From Chitiniphilus eburneus (GTDB lineage Bacteria > Pseudomonadota > Gammaproteobacteria > Burkholderiales > Chitinibacteraceae), in NCBI RefSeq assembly GCF_005048205.1, contig NZ_SUMF01000005.1:93748-157747 (forward strand): 64,000 bases of DNA. Reading direction: 5' to 3'. The translations under genes were made by a program, and so were the position numbers. The notes beneath the pieces were generated by a model. The model did no database searches and was not told the origin of the DNA. It saw only the letters and a list, made by a program, of their open reading frames with translations. The first letter of the stretch is position 1. The number at the start of each line of letters is the position of its first letter. Of the stretch, positions 1 through 9,759 are shown in pieces.

Positions 1-3000
1 AGCATCCGGCAGGTCACCCTGGGGGGCGAGAACGTCACTCTGGTCTCCTTCAACGTCAACCAGCTCGACATCATGGAGCGCGCCTTCGATGCGTTTGCCG
101 CATCGGTGTACGAGGGGCTGGCCCAGCAGACGCGTTACCTGCCTTTTTTCGATGCCATCAAGCTGGTGGTGGGGGAACAGGATTTCCACTTCGATACCAC
201 CGGCCTGGCCGCCTTGATCGGGCAGCGGCTGGCTGGCAATCCGGTGGAAGCGCTACAGGATTTGATCGGCTTTACCCGCGCCGGTGAGCAAGCCTTGACG
301 GTGGCCGGCCTGGAGCCCTGGCGCTGGCTGGAAGGCTATCTGGGCGATGCGCGCTATGCCGCTGCCGTAACGCAGGCGCTGGCGCCGTTCCAGAGTGGCG
401 ATAGCCTGAACAACTTCCTGTTGGGCCACATGGGATACAACCTCCTACAGGGCAACGGCGGCGATGACGTGCTGCACGGCATGGGCGGCGACGATACGCT
501 CAACGGCGGCGCCGGGGATGACCTGCTGGATGGCGGCACCGGCAATGATCGGTTGTCGGGCGGCGCCGGCCGGGATACCTACCTGCTGGAGCGTGGTACC
601 GGGGTGGATCGCGTCGCCACGGGCAGCCGGGCCTCCGCCACGGAGGACGTCATACGCCTGGGCGCCGGCATTCGCCCGGAAGAGGTCGAATTGCGGCGCA
701 TTGGCAGCGATCTGGACATCCTCGTCAACAACCCGGATGGCAGCGCCGACCGCATGGTGGTGGAGCAGTATTTCGGGGATTTCGGCGGCTACCGCGTCAG
801 CCAGATGCAGTTTGCCGATGGCACGGTGTGGGATAGCGCCGAGATGGAACAGCGCTTCATCCAGTACGGCACGGATGCTGGCGAATACCTGCACGTGGCC
901 GACGTGCCGACCAACCGGGTGTTTGCCCTGGGCGGCGATGACATCGTGTTCGGCGGCACCGGCGACGACATCCTGGATGGCGGTGCGGGCAACGACACGC
1001 TCTATGGTGGCGAGGGGGATGATCTGCTGAATGGCGGCATCGGCAATGACTGGTTGTCGGGCGGCGTGGGCCGGGATACCTACCTGCTGGAGCGTGGTAC
1101 CGGGGTGGACCGGATCGATACGGAAAGCCGGGCCTCCGCCACGGAGGACGTCATACGCCTGGGCGCCGGCATTCGCCCGGAAGAGGTCGAATTGCGGCGC
1201 TTTGGCAGTGATCTGGATATCCTCGTCAACAACCCGGATGGCAGCGCCGACCGCATGGTGGTGGAGCAGTATTTCGGGGATTTCGGCGGCTACCGCGTCA
1301 GCCAGATGCAGTTTGCCGATGGCACAGTGTGGGATCGCGCCGAGATGGAACAGCGCTTCATCCAGTACGGCACGGATGCCGGCGAATACCTGCACGTGGC
1401 CGACGTGCCGACCAACCGGGTGTTTGCCCTGGGCGGCGATGACACCGTGTTCGGCGGCACCGGTGACGACATCCTGGATGGTGGCACCGGCGAGGATCGG
1501 CTGCACGGTGGTGGCGGGCACGACACCTTTGTCCTGGAGCGCGGCTCCGGGCGCGATTGGGCCTTTACCGATAGCCGCACCTTGGGCGTGGATGATGTGA
1601 TTCGTCTGGGCGCGGACATCCGGCCCGAGGAAGTCGAGCTGCGGCGGTATGGCACCAACCTGGATGTGATCGTCAACAACCCGGATGGCAGTACCGACCG
1701 CATGGTGGTGGTGGAGTACTTCGCTGGCAATCCGGTCAGCCAGGTTTTGTTTGGCGACGGCACGGCGTGGGATCGCGCTGAGCTGGAGCGGCGCTTTGTC
1801 CACTATGGCAGCGATGCCGCAGAGACCCTGTCCGGAGCCGATGTGCCGACCAACCGGATCTATGGCTTGGGCGGCGATGATTCCCTGTTCGGCGGTAGTG
1901 GTGACAATGTGCTGGACGGTGGAACGGGCAACGACTGGTTATGGGGAGGGGAAGGTCGCAATACCTATATGCTGGAGCGTGGCACGGGCTATGACCGGAT
2001 CAAGGCCCATAGCGCCGCGGGTAGCGTGAACGACGTGATTCGCCTGGGCGCGGATATTCGCCCCGAAGAGGTGGAATTGCGGCGCTATGCGAACAACCTG
2101 GATGTGATTGTCAACAACCCGGATGGCAGCAATGACCGCCTGGTGGTGGAGCGCTACTTCACTGGCGATGTGATCGGCCAGGTGCAGTTCGGCGATGGCA
2201 CGGTGTGGGACCGTGCCGAGCTGGAACGGCGCTTTGTCCAGTATGGCACCGATGCCAAGGATGCCCTGACTGCGGCGAATGTCGTGAGCAACCGCATCCT
2301 GGCGTTCGATGGCGATGACACGGTCTTTGGCGGCACGGGCGTCGATCATGTCTGGGGTGGGAGTGGCAACGACACACTGCATGGCGGTGCAGGCGATGAC
2401 GTACTCGATGGTGGGGCCGGCAACGACACGCTGTATGGCGGTGACGGTCGGGACACCTATGTATTGGAGCGTGGCTCTGGTACCGATCGAGTGATTGCCA
2501 GCAACGCGGCTGGAGGCGTGGACGATGTGGTCCGTCTGGGCGCAGGCATCGCCGCCGAGGATGTCGAGCTGCGGCGCTATGGCAGCAACCTGCATGTGAT
2601 CGTCAACAACTCGGACGGTACCAACGACCGCATGGTGGTGGAGCGCTATTTCGATGGCTACACCATTGGGCAGGTGCAGTTCGATGACGGTACGGCGTGG
2701 AATCGCGCGGAGCTGGAAGGGCGCTTTGTCCATTACGGCAGCGAAAGCGGTGATAGCCTGAGTGCCGCCAATGTCGTCAGCAACCGGATTTACGCGCTAG
2801 GCGGCAACGATACGGTAAGTGGCGGTACCGGCACGGATGAGATCCACGGTGGGGACGGCGACGACAATCTATTTGGCTACGCAGGCGACGACGTGTTGAT
2901 CGGTGGGGCTGGCAACGACCGGCTGTCTGGTGGTGACGGCCGGGATACTTATGTATTGGAGCGTGGCTTTGGTACCGATCGAGTGATTGCCAGTAGCGCG

Positions 3001-4299
3001 GCTGGAGGCGTAGACGATGTGATCCGTCTGGGCGCAGGCATCGCCGCCGAGGAAGTCGAGCTGCGGCGTTATGGTAGCAACCTGCACGTGATCGTTAATA
3101 ACCCGGACGGTACTAACGACCGCATGGTGGTGGAGCGCTATTTCGATGGCTACACCATTGGGCAGGTGCAGTTCGGTGACGGCATGGTGTGGGATCGCGC
3201 CGAGCTGGAGCGGCGTTTTGTCCACTACGGCAGCGAAGGTGCAGACACGATCAATGCGGCAAACGTGCCCAACAACCGCATCCTGGCGTTGGGCGGCAAT
3301 GATGTGGTCTACGGCGGCACGGGCGCGGACGAAATCCACGGTGGGGAAGGCGACGACACCCTGTACGGCAAGGATGGCGACGATGTGCTGATCGGCGGTG
3401 CGGGCGTCAATCGCCTGTATGGCGGCGCAGGCCGCGATACCTATGTGCTGGAACGCGGTACCGGGCTGGATTGGATTTACGCCGACAGCACGACCTCGGG
3501 CGTGGACGATACGGTGCGCATGGGCGCGGGTATTCGCCCGGAAGAGGTGGACCTGCGGCGTTACGGCAACAATCTGGATATCCGGGTCAACAATGCCGAT
3601 GGCAGCACCGATCTGTTCGCGGTGGATCGCTATTTCAACGGCAGCCCGATCAGCCAGGTGGTGTTCGACGACGGCACGGTGTGGGATCGCGCTGAGCTGG
3701 AGCGGCGTTTTGTCCACTATGGCAGCGAAGGTGCGGACACGATCAATGCGGCGAACGTGCCCAGCAATCGCATCCTGGCGCTGGCGGGTAACGACACTGT
3801 CTATGGGGCCAGTGGTGCCGACACCATCCTCGGGGGCGACGGCAACGACACCCTGTATGGCAAGGATGGCGACGACGTGCTGGATGGCGGTGTCGGCACG
3901 GATCGGCTGGAGGGGGGCAACGGCAACGATACCTACCAGTTCGGTGCCGGCTTCGGCGCAGACCGCATCGTCGAAAACGATGCCACCAGCGGCAACACCG
4001 ACCTCGCGCAGTTTGCCGATGCCGCATCCGACCAGTTGTGGTTCCGTCGTGTCGGTTCCGATCTGGAAGTGAGCGTGATCGGCACCGGCGACAAGGTCAC
4101 GGTGGCGAGCTGGTATTCGGGCACCAAGTACCACGTGGAGCAGTTCAAGACAGCCGATGGCAAGATGCTGCTCGATAGCCAGGTGGATGCGCTGGTTTCG
4201 GCGATGGCGGGCTTTGCGCCGCCGGATGCCGGGCAGACCACGCTGCCCGATCAGTACCGCGAGCAGTTGCAACCGGTGCTGGCGGCCAACTGGCATTGA
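1..4299 (+). CDS. RTX-type calcium-binding repeat protein, 5' end outside window
   Basis: The reading frame is open from the first base, so the start lies upstream; 1432 residues are visible and the first in-window Met (base 73) is probably internal. The first ~130 residues lack repeats. Then come eight modules of about 145-167 residues, each with glycine/aspartate-rich RTX nonapeptides (GGxGxDxLx, e.g. GGAGDDLLDGG) followed by a conserved block holding DDVIRLGAGI, EEVELRR and NNPDG (haemolysin-type calcium-binding-related domain). The EEVELRR codons recur near 681, 1182, 1631, 2067, 2561, 3056, 3545 and, degenerate, 4035. Family knowledge: such proteins leave by type I secretion through a C-terminal signal and fold on binding extracellular Ca2+. 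The next gene is a matching ABC exporter. Adhesin, enzyme or toxin cannot be decided because the N-terminal part is missing. Confidence 0.9.
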   Translation, partial: SIRQVTLGGENVTLVSFNVNQLDIMERAFDAFAASVYEGLAQQTRYLPFFDAIKLVVGEQDFHFDTTGLAALIGQRLAGNPVEALQDLIGFTRAGEQALTVAGLEPWRWLEGYLGDARYAAAVTQALAPFQSGDSLNNFLLGHMGYNLLQGNGGDDVLHGMGGDDTLNGGAGDDLLDGGTGNDRLSGGAGRDTYLLERGTGVDRVATGSRASATEDVIRLGAGIRPEEVELRRIGSDLDILVNNPDGSADRMVVEQYFGDFGGYRVSQMQFADGTVWDSAEMEQRFIQYGTDAGEYLHVADVPTNRVFALGGDDIVFGGTGDDILDGGAGNDTLYGGEGDDLLNGGIGNDWLSGGVGRDTYLLERGTGVDRIDTESRASATEDVIRLGAGIRPEEVELRRFGSDLDILVNNPDGSADRMVVEQYFGDFGGYRVSQMQFADGTVWDRAEMEQRFIQYGTDAGEYLHVADVPTNRVFALGGDDTVFGGTGDDILDGGTGEDRLHGGGGHDTFVLERGSGRDWAFTDSRTLGVDDVIRLGADIRPEEVELRRYGTNLDVIVNNPDGSTDRMVVVEYFAGNPVSQVLFGDGTAWDRAELERRFVHYGSDAAETLSGADVPTNRIYGLGGDDSLFGGSGDNVLDGGTGNDWLWGGEGRNTYMLERGTGYDRIKAHSAAGSVNDVIRLGADIRPEEVELRRYANNLDVIVNNPDGSNDRLVVERYFTGDVIGQVQFGDGTVWDRAELERRFVQYGTDAKDALTAANVVSNRILAFDGDDTVFGGTGVDHVWGGSGNDTLHGGAGDDVLDGGAGNDTLYGGDGRDTYVLERGSGTDRVIASNAAGGVDDVVRLGAGIAAEDVELRRYGSNLHVIVNNSDGTNDRMVVERYFDGYTIGQVQFDDGTAWNRAELEGRFVHYGSESGDSLSAANVVSNRIYALGGNDTVSGGTGTDEIHGGDGDDNLFGYAGDDVLIGGAGNDRLSGGDGRDTYVLERGFGTDRVIASSAAGGVDDVIRLGAGIAAEEVELRRYGSNLHVIVNNPDGTNDRMVVERYFDGYTIGQVQFGDGMVWDRAELERRFVHYGSEGADTINAANVPNNRILALGGNDVVYGGTGADEIHGGEGDDTLYGKDGDDVLIGGAGVNRLYGGAGRDTYVLERGTGLDWIYADSTTSGVDDTVRMGAGIRPEEVDLRRYGNNLDIRVNNADGSTDLFAVDRYFNGSPISQVVFDDGTVWDRAELERRFVHYGSEGADTINAANVPSNRILALAGNDTVYGASGADTILGGDGNDTLYGKDGDDVLDGGVGTDRLEGGNGNDTYQFGAGFGADRIVENDATSGNTDLAQFADAASDQLWFRRVGSDLEVSVIGTGDKVTVASWYSGTKYHVEQFKTADGKMLLDSQVDALVSAMAGFAPPDAGQTTLPDQYREQLQPVLAANWH
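596..4000 (+). repeat. Tandem coding repeats, seven close and one diverged unit of ~436-501 bp
   Basis: Within the RTX gene the same module recurs with spacings of roughly 501, 449, 436, 494, 495, 489 and 490 bp, measured at the EEVELRR codons. Units 1 and 2 are nearly identical at DNA level over several hundred bases, as are 5 and 6, suggesting recent tandem duplication. The last unit (from about 3840) is clearly diverged and leads into the C-terminal secretion region. Confidence 0.85.
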
Positions 4300-4345
4300 T
4301 GGTTGTTGATGTGCCGGCCGCGGTTTTTTGCGGTCGGCGGTAAGA

Positions 4346-4399
4346 CCGCCCGGCGCATTGGCAGCCAAGCTGTGCTGCCCTGCCGCCGGGCGCTTTTTT
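4346..4399 (+). terminator. Nested hairpin plus T-tract between RTX gene and its exporter
   Basis: A 9-bp perfect stem (CGCCCGGCG at 4347-4355 with CGCCGGGCG at 4384-4392) encloses a second hairpin (GGCAGC 4360-4365 with GCTGCC 4374-4379). Six T residues follow at 4394-4399. An overlapping small hairpin GGCGGT-AAG-ACCGCC lies at 4336-4350. The T-tract ends only 12 nt before the exporter start codon, so it would partly uncouple exporter from substrate expression. Confidence 0.65.
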
Positions 4400-4411
4400 C
4401 CTCTGGTTCCA

Positions 4412-6559
4412 ATGATGAATACACAAGATTTGGCCGACCCCGCGCAGGAAGCGCCGCGCGTGGATACGGCATTGGCCTGCCTGGTGATGCTGGCGCGGTT
4501 TCACCAGGTGGCGATCGAGCCCGATCAGGTACGCCACCAGTATGCGGATACCGATGGCCGGTTGACGGAGGCGGACGTACTCCGCGCGGCCCGGCATGCC
4601 GGGTTGAAGGCCCGGGCGGTGGACACGCGGCTGGATCGGCTGGATCGCACGCCGTTGCCGGCCATGGCGCGCACGCTGGCGGGCGAGTGGGTGATCCTGG
4701 CCAGGGTGGAGGGCGATCAGGTGCTGTACCACGACCCCATCGCCGGCCGGCCGCAGCGCTGCTCCCAGGAGGCATGGCTGGCAATGTGGAGCGGGCGGCT
4801 GATCCTGTTCACATCGCGTGCCAGCCTGGCGGGCGATCTGGCGCGCTTCGATTTCAGTTGGTTCATCCCCGCCGTGGTCAAGTACCGCAAGCTGCTGGGC
4901 GAAGTGCTGCTGGTGTCGTTCGTGCTGCAACTGATTGGTCTGGCAACGCCGCTGTTCTTCCAGGTGGTGATGGATAAGGTGCTGGTGCATCGCGGGATCA
5001 CCACGCTGGATGTGATCGCGGTGGGGCTGTTGGTGGTGTCGTTGTTCGAAGTCGGCATGACGGCGCTGCGCACCTATGTGTTCAGCCACACCACCAATCG
5101 CATCGATGTCGAGCTGGGCGCAAAGCTGTTCCGCCATATGCTTGCCCTGCCGCTGGCTTACTTCCAGGCGCGACGGGTGGGCGATTCGGTGGCGCGGGTA
5201 CGCGAGCTGGAGAACATCCGCAACTTCCTCACCGGGCAGGCGTTGACCTCGGTGCTGGATCTGTTTTTCTCGGTGGTGTTCCTGGCGGTGATGTTCTACT
5301 ACAGCGGCTGGCTGACGCTGATCGTGGTGCTGTCGCTGCCGTGCTATGTGGGGCTGTCGGTCCTGATCACGCCCATTCTCAAGGCCAGGCTGGACGAGAA
5401 ATTCGCGCGTGGCGCGGAAAACCAGTCGTTCCTGGTCGAAACCGTGAGCGGCATCGAAACGGTGAAGGCCATGGCGGTGGAGCCGCAGGTCACCCGGCGC
5501 TGGGATAACCAGCTCGCCGCCTACGTGGCAGCCGGGTTCAAGGTGTCGCACCTGGGCAACCTCGGCAGCCAGGGCGTGAACCTGATCCAGAAGATCGTCA
5601 CCGTGGCCACCATGTGGATGGGGGCCAAACTAGTGATCGAAGGCAAGCTCAGCGTGGGGCAATTGATCGCCTTCAACATGCTGGCCGGGCGCGTGGCCAG
5701 CCCGGTGATGCGGCTGGCGCAGCTTTGGCAGGATTTTCAGCAGGTGGGCATTTCGATGCAACGGCTGGGCGATATCCTCAATACCCGCACCGAGATCAAC
5801 CAGAGCCGGGCGCAACTGCCGCCGATCCAGGGCAGGATCGAATTCGACCAGGTGCATTTCCGCTATCGGCCCGATGGCCCGGAAATCCTGCGCGGCGTCA
5901 GCCTGGAGATCAAACGCGGCGAGGTCATCGGCATTGTCGGTCGCTCCGGCTCCGGCAAGAGCACGCTGACCAAGCTGCTGCAACGGCTGTATGTGCCGGA
6001 ACGTGGCCGGGTACTGGTCGATGGCGTGGATCTCGGGCTGGCCGACCCGGCGTGGCTGCGACGTCAGATCGGGGTGGTGTTGCAGGAAAACCTGCTATTC
6101 AACCGTAGCATCCGCGACAACATCGCCCTGGCCGACCCGGGCATGGGCATGGATGCCGTGATCCGTGCCGCCCAACTGGCCGGTGCGCACGAGTTCATCG
6201 TCGAGTTGCCGGAAGGCTACGACACCATGGTGGGCGAACACGGCACGGGGCTGTCGGGTGGGCAGCGGCAACGCGTGGCGATTGCCCGGGCACTGGTGAC
6301 CAACCCGCGCATCCTGATCTTCGACGAAGCAACCAGTGCGCTGGACTACGAATCGGAACGCATCATCCAGAACAATATGAAAGCCATCTGCCAGGGCCGT
6401 ACGGTGCTGATCATCGCGCACCGGCTGAGCGCCGTACGCGAGGCGGATCGCATCGTGGCGATGGATCGTGGCCAGATCATCGAACAAGGCCACCATCGCG
6501 AGCTGATCGGGCGCGATGGTGGATACTACGCACGGCTGCACGCCATGCAAGCGGGGTAG
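4412..6559 (+). CDS. Type I secretion ABC transporter/permease, HlyB-like
   Basis: A 715-residue inner-membrane exporter with the HlyB/LapB layout: an N-terminal C39-like domain (residues ~10-135), six membrane spans (~150-430) and a C-terminal ATPase. The ATPase shows Walker [10 protein letters not shown] (~509-517), signature LSGGQ (~613), Walker [13 protein letters not shown] and an H-loop (IIAHR, ~668). The C39 domain reads [14 protein letters not shown] where active peptidases have the DCG motif, so it looks like a non-cleaving docking domain, as known for HlyB. Start ATG 4412 (or 4415) is chosen because the C39 domain begins just after it; no good ribosome site precedes it. The likely substrate is the upstream RTX protein. 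No HlyD or TolC gene is visible; they may lie upstream of the window. Confidence 0.93.
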   Translation: MMNTQDLADPAQEAPRVDTALACLVMLARFHQVAIEPDQVRHQYADTDGRLTEADVLRAARHAGLKARAVDTRLDRLDRTPLPAMARTLAGEWVILARVEGDQVLYHDPIAGRPQRCSQEAWLAMWSGRLILFTSRASLAGDLARFDFSWFIPAVVKYRKLLGEVLLVSFVLQLIGLATPLFFQVVMDKVLVHRGITTLDVIAVGLLVVSLFEVGMTALRTYVFSHTTNRIDVELGAKLFRHMLALPLAYFQARRVGDSVARVRELENIRNFLTGQALTSVLDLFFSVVFLAVMFYYSGWLTLIVVLSLPCYVGLSVLITPILKARLDEKFARGAENQSFLVETVSGIETVKAMAVEPQVTRRWDNQLAAYVAAGFKVSHLGNLGSQGVNLIQKIVTVATMWMGAKLVIEGKLSVGQLIAFNMLAGRVASPVMRLAQLWQDFQQVGISMQRLGDILNTRTEINQSRAQLPPIQGRIEFDQVHFRYRPDGPEILRGVSLEIKRGEVIGIVGRSGSGKSTLTKLLQRLYVPERGRVLVDGVDLGLADPAWLRRQIGVVLQENLLFNRSIRDNIALADPGMGMDAVIRAAQLAGAHEFIVELPEGYDTMVGEHGTGLSGGQRQRVAIARALVTNPRILIFDEATSALDYESERIIQNNMKAICQGRTVLIIAHRLSAVREADRIVAMDRGQIIEQGHHRELIGRDGGYYARLHAMQAG

Positions 6560-6598
6560 TCGAAGGCGGCTGCGCGCTGAGGCGAAATCCGGATCGGG

Positions 6599-6715
6599 CA
6601 ACACAGAGGGCACGGAGAGCCCAGCGAAAGGCGGGAGGAATCCAAAGCGGGAAGAAACGAAGCGCCGCAAGGCAGCGGCCGGCTCCCCCTCGCCTTTTTG
6701 TGATCCTCTGTGTTG
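6599..6715. repeat. Inverted-repeat element with 11-bp perfect ends
   Basis: CAACACAGAGG at 6599-6609 is perfectly complementary to CCTCTGTGTTG at 6705-6715, 95 bases apart. The interior is purine-rich on the + strand and non-coding. It may be a small decayed mobile element; no second copy was seen in the window. Confidence 0.45.
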
Positions 6716-6828
6716 CAAGATTTGGTTTTCAGCTACCCGTGGGTAAAACCGGAATCTTGAACCACAGAGAACACCGCGGGGGTACAGAGAAAGCCTCGGC
6801 AGTGCGATGCGGCTGATTTTCGTGCCTG

Positions 6829-6994
6829 GGGCGTGTCATCCAATGTTTCGCGACAGCGCTGCGGGTTCGGGGCATTTCGGGCACCGCACGGCATCGCCGG
6901 CCGCTTGCGGTATCCATACCGCCGCGCGTCCAGCGCCTGGCGCGGCATCCCGAATTGCACCGAACGCTGTCGTGAAACATTGGATGACACGTCC
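6829..6994. repeat. MITE-like inverted-repeat element, copy A
   Basis: A 166-bp element with 30-bp terminal inverted repeats (6829-6858 with 6965-6994, 28 of 30 paired). The interior is about 90% like copy B at 24434-24599 and carries the palindrome GCGGTATCCATACCGC at 6907-6922. The outer arms differ from copy B (CATCCAATGTTTC instead of CGTCACCTGTTTC) but both arms changed together, so pairing is kept. It ends 89 bp before kdpD. No transposase gene is inside it. Confidence 0.8.
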
Positions 6995-7083
6995 TGGCGG
7001 GATGCTCGATTTTTACCCCGTTTTTATGCCGCATTCTCTATGGTCCCGGTGTTGCAACGCTTGGGTTCAGGAACAAAACAGCC

Positions 7084-9759
7084 ATGACCGACCACCGCCC
7101 CGATCCCGATCAGTTGCTCGCCGAGTTGCGCCGTGAGGAACACCAGGCCGCACGGGGGAGGTTGAAGGTTTTCTTTGGCGCCTGCGCCGGGGTGGGCAAG
7201 ACTTTTGCCATGCTGGAGGCCGCGCAGGCGCGCGCGCGCGAGGGCGTGACGGTGCTGCTGGGTGTGGTGGAAACGCACGGCCGGGCCGAGACGGCCGCGT
7301 TGCTGGAAGGGCTGCCTCGCCTGCCGCCGACGCAGGTGGAATATCGTGGGCACGTTCTGGCCGAGTTCGATCTGGATGCCGCGCTGGCACGGGCGCCACA
7401 GTTGATCGTGGTGGACGAATACGCCCACACCAACGCCCCGGGCAGCCGCCACGCCAAGCGCTGGCAGGATGTCGAGGAACTGCTCGCCGCCGGCATCGAT
7501 GTCTACACCTCGCTCAATGTGCAGCACCTGGAAAGCCTGAACGATGTGGTCGGGCGCATCACCGGCATCGTGGTGCGCGAGACGGTGCCGGATCGCGTGT
7601 TCGATGCCGCCGCCGAGGTCACGCTGATCGATCTGCCGCCGGACGAACTGCTGGCGCGGCTGGCCGATGGCAAGGTTTATCTGGGCGAGCAGGCGGCGCG
7701 CGCGGCGCGGCATTTCTTCCGCAAGGGCAATCTGCTGGCGTTGCGCGAGCTGGCGTTGCGGCGCGTGGCGGATCGAGTGGATGCGCAGATGCGTGCCTAT
7801 CGCGCCGACCAGTCGATCCAGCCGGTATGGCATGCGCGCGAGCGGCTGCTGGCGTGCGTGGGCGCCGGTCCCGGCGCCGACCGCTTGCTGCGCAGCACGG
7901 CGCGGCTGGCGGCCAGCCTGCACGCGGACTGGCTGGCGGTCCATGTGGAAACGCCACGAACGCAGCGGCAGCCGGATGCGCAACGGCAGCGGACATTGAA
8001 ATCGCTGGCGCTGGCGCAGGAACTGGGCGCCGAAACCTGCGTATTGGCCGGTGCCGACGCGGTCGCCACGCTGCTGGCGTATGCGCAGAGCCGCGATGTG
8101 TCCAGACTGGTGGTGGGGCGCTCGCCCCAGGGTGGGTGGCGCCGTTGGTTGCGCCCCGGGCTGGCGGAACGGCTGGCGCAGGCCGCGCCCGACATCGATC
8201 TCTACGTGGTGGCGCAACCGGCTGGCGAGCCCGCCGCGCCGCAGGGCGAGGCGCTGGCCGGCTTTTATGCCGACACCGGGGCGCCGCAGCGCGCGTCGCG
8301 CGGTTACCTGGCCGCGTTGCTGGGCTGCGCCGCCGTCACCGCCATCGCCGCGCTGTTGCATCTGGTCTTCGATCCGGCCAACGTCATCATGCTGTACCTG
8401 CTGGCGGTGATCGGCGTGGCGCTGCGCTATGGGCGCGGCCCCGGCGCTGCCGCGTCGCTGCTGGCAGTGCTGGCCTTCGATTTTTTCTTCGTACCGCCGC
8501 GCCTGTCGCTGAGCGTATCGGATACGCAGTACCTGCTCACCTTCTGCGTGATGCTGGCGGTGGCGCTGGTGGTGGGGCAGCTCACCGCGCGGCTGCGCTT
8601 CGAGGCCACCGTCGCCACCCAGCGCGAACGCCGCACTCGCGCCTTGTTCGATCTGTCGCGCGAGCTGGCCGGCGCGCTGACCGCCGAACAGATCGTCGAG
8701 ATCGCCACGCGCCACCTGGGCGCGGTATTCGGCGCTCGCGTGGCGTTGTTGCTGCCCGATGGCGCCGACCGTGTCCGCGCCGCCGCCGATGCGATGCCGG
8801 TGGATGCCGCCGTCGCCCAATGGGTTTACGAGCATGCCGAGGCGGCGGGGCGCGGCACGCGCACCCTGCCTGGCGCCGACGCGCTCTACCTGCCGCTGCG
8901 GGCACCGATGCGCCCGCGCGGCGTGGTGGCGCTGGCGGCCGAGGCACACGCGCTGGCGCTGCCCGAACAGCGCCGCCTGCTGGATACCTGCGCCAGCCAG
9001 ATCGGGCTGGCGCTGGAGCGCGTGCATTACGTGGACGTGGCGCGCGACGCCATCGTCGCGATGGAGGGTGAACGCCTGCGCAACAGCGTGCTGTCCAGCG
9101 TATCGCACGATCTGCGTACGCCGCTGACCTCGCTCACCGGCCTCGCCAGCCTGCTGGCCGAGCGTGAGCTCGATCCGGCGCAGGCGCGCGAACTGGCCGC
9201 CAGCATGCGCGACGAAACGCGGCGCCTGTCGCAACAGGTGACCAACCTGCTCGACATGGCCCGGCTGGAGGCCGGCGTGCAGCTCAACCCGGCATGGCAG
9301 CCGATCGACGAAGTGGTGGGCACGGCCCTGCGCGGCGCGGCGCCCTGGCTGGGCGCGCACCGGGTGCGCACCGTGCTGGCCCCCGATCTGCCCATCCTGC
9401 GTTTCGATGGCGTGCTGATCGAGCGTGTATTGCTCAACCTGCTGGAAAATGCCGCCAAGTATTCGCCGGCTGGTGGTGAAATTGTCGTGTCCGCGCGCGT
9501 GGTGGATGGCGCGCTGGTGGTGAGCGTCTCCGACGACGGCCCCGGCTTGCCGCCCGGGCCGACCGCGCGGCTGTTCGACAAGTTCGGCCGGGGCGAGGTC
9601 GAATCCGCCACGCCCGGCGTCGGGCTGGGGCTGGCGATCGGCAAGGCCATCGTCGCCGCGCACGGCGGTATCATCGATGCCGCCAACCGCGCGCCGCATG
9701 GCGCGGTCTTCACCTTCACCCTGCCGATCGAACCCGCGCCGAGCCTGCCGCATGAATGA
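7084..9759 (+). CDS. kdpD: KdpD-type sensor histidine kinase
   Basis: An 891-residue membrane histidine kinase, close to the usual ~895. Order: KdpD nucleotide-binding domain with Walker A-like GACAGVGKT (~32-40) and VVDEYAHTNA, a Usp-like region (~250-370), four closely spaced membrane spans (~405-500), a GAF-like region (~520-640), an H-box with SHDLRTPLTS (His ~675), and an ATPase domain with N-box and DDGPGLPPG. Family role: senses K+ limitation or turgor and phosphorylates KdpE. AGGA lies ~12 nt before the ATG. Stop overlaps the kdpE start by 8 nt. No kdpFABC pump genes are adjacent, so this is an orphan pair as far as the window shows. Confidence 0.93.
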   Translation: MTDHRPDPDQLLAELRREEHQAARGRLKVFFGACAGVGKTFAMLEAAQARAREGVTVLLGVVETHGRAETAALLEGLPRLPPTQVEYRGHVLAEFDLDAALARAPQLIVVDEYAHTNAPGSRHAKRWQDVEELLAAGIDVYTSLNVQHLESLNDVVGRITGIVVRETVPDRVFDAAAEVTLIDLPPDELLARLADGKVYLGEQAARAARHFFRKGNLLALRELALRRVADRVDAQMRAYRADQSIQPVWHARERLLACVGAGPGADRLLRSTARLAASLHADWLAVHVETPRTQRQPDAQRQRTLKSLALAQELGAETCVLAGADAVATLLAYAQSRDVSRLVVGRSPQGGWRRWLRPGLAERLAQAAPDIDLYVVAQPAGEPAAPQGEALAGFYADTGAPQRASRGYLAALLGCAAVTAIAALLHLVFDPANVIMLYLLAVIGVALRYGRGPGAAASLLAVLAFDFFFVPPRLSLSVSDTQYLLTFCVMLAVALVVGQLTARLRFEATVATQRERRTRALFDLSRELAGALTAEQIVEIATRHLGAVFGARVALLLPDGADRVRAAADAMPVDAAVAQWVYEHAEAAGRGTRTLPGADALYLPLRAPMRPRGVVALAAEAHALALPEQRRLLDTCASQIGLALERVHYVDVARDAIVAMEGERLRNSVLSSVSHDLRTPLTSLTGLASLLAERELDPAQARELAASMRDETRRLSQQVTNLLDMARLEAGVQLNPAWQPIDEVVGTALRGAAPWLGAHRVRTVLAPDLPILRFDGVLIERVLLNLLENAAKYSPAGGEIVVSARVVDGALVVSVSDDGPGLPPGPTARLFDKFGRGEVESATPGVGLGLAIGKAIVAAHGGIIDAANRAPHGAVFTFTLPIEPAPSLPHE

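Larger units (their letters stand above)
6560..7083. other. Non-coding stretch between the T1SS exporter and kdpD
   Basis: No credible gene in 524 bp. It holds an inverted-repeat pair (6599-6609 / 6705-6715), a small palindrome TACCC-GT-GGGTA near 6735-6746 and the MITE-like element at 6829-6994. Fragments of the words ACAGAG and CACAGAG recur at 6603, 6751 and 6783. Confidence 0.7.

Noticed and set aside
445..1803. Long minus-strand open frame (452 residues) inside the RTX gene
   Set aside because: It mirrors the repeated, GC-biased codons of the RTX modules and has no ribosome site; several similar minus-strand frames occur in the same gene.
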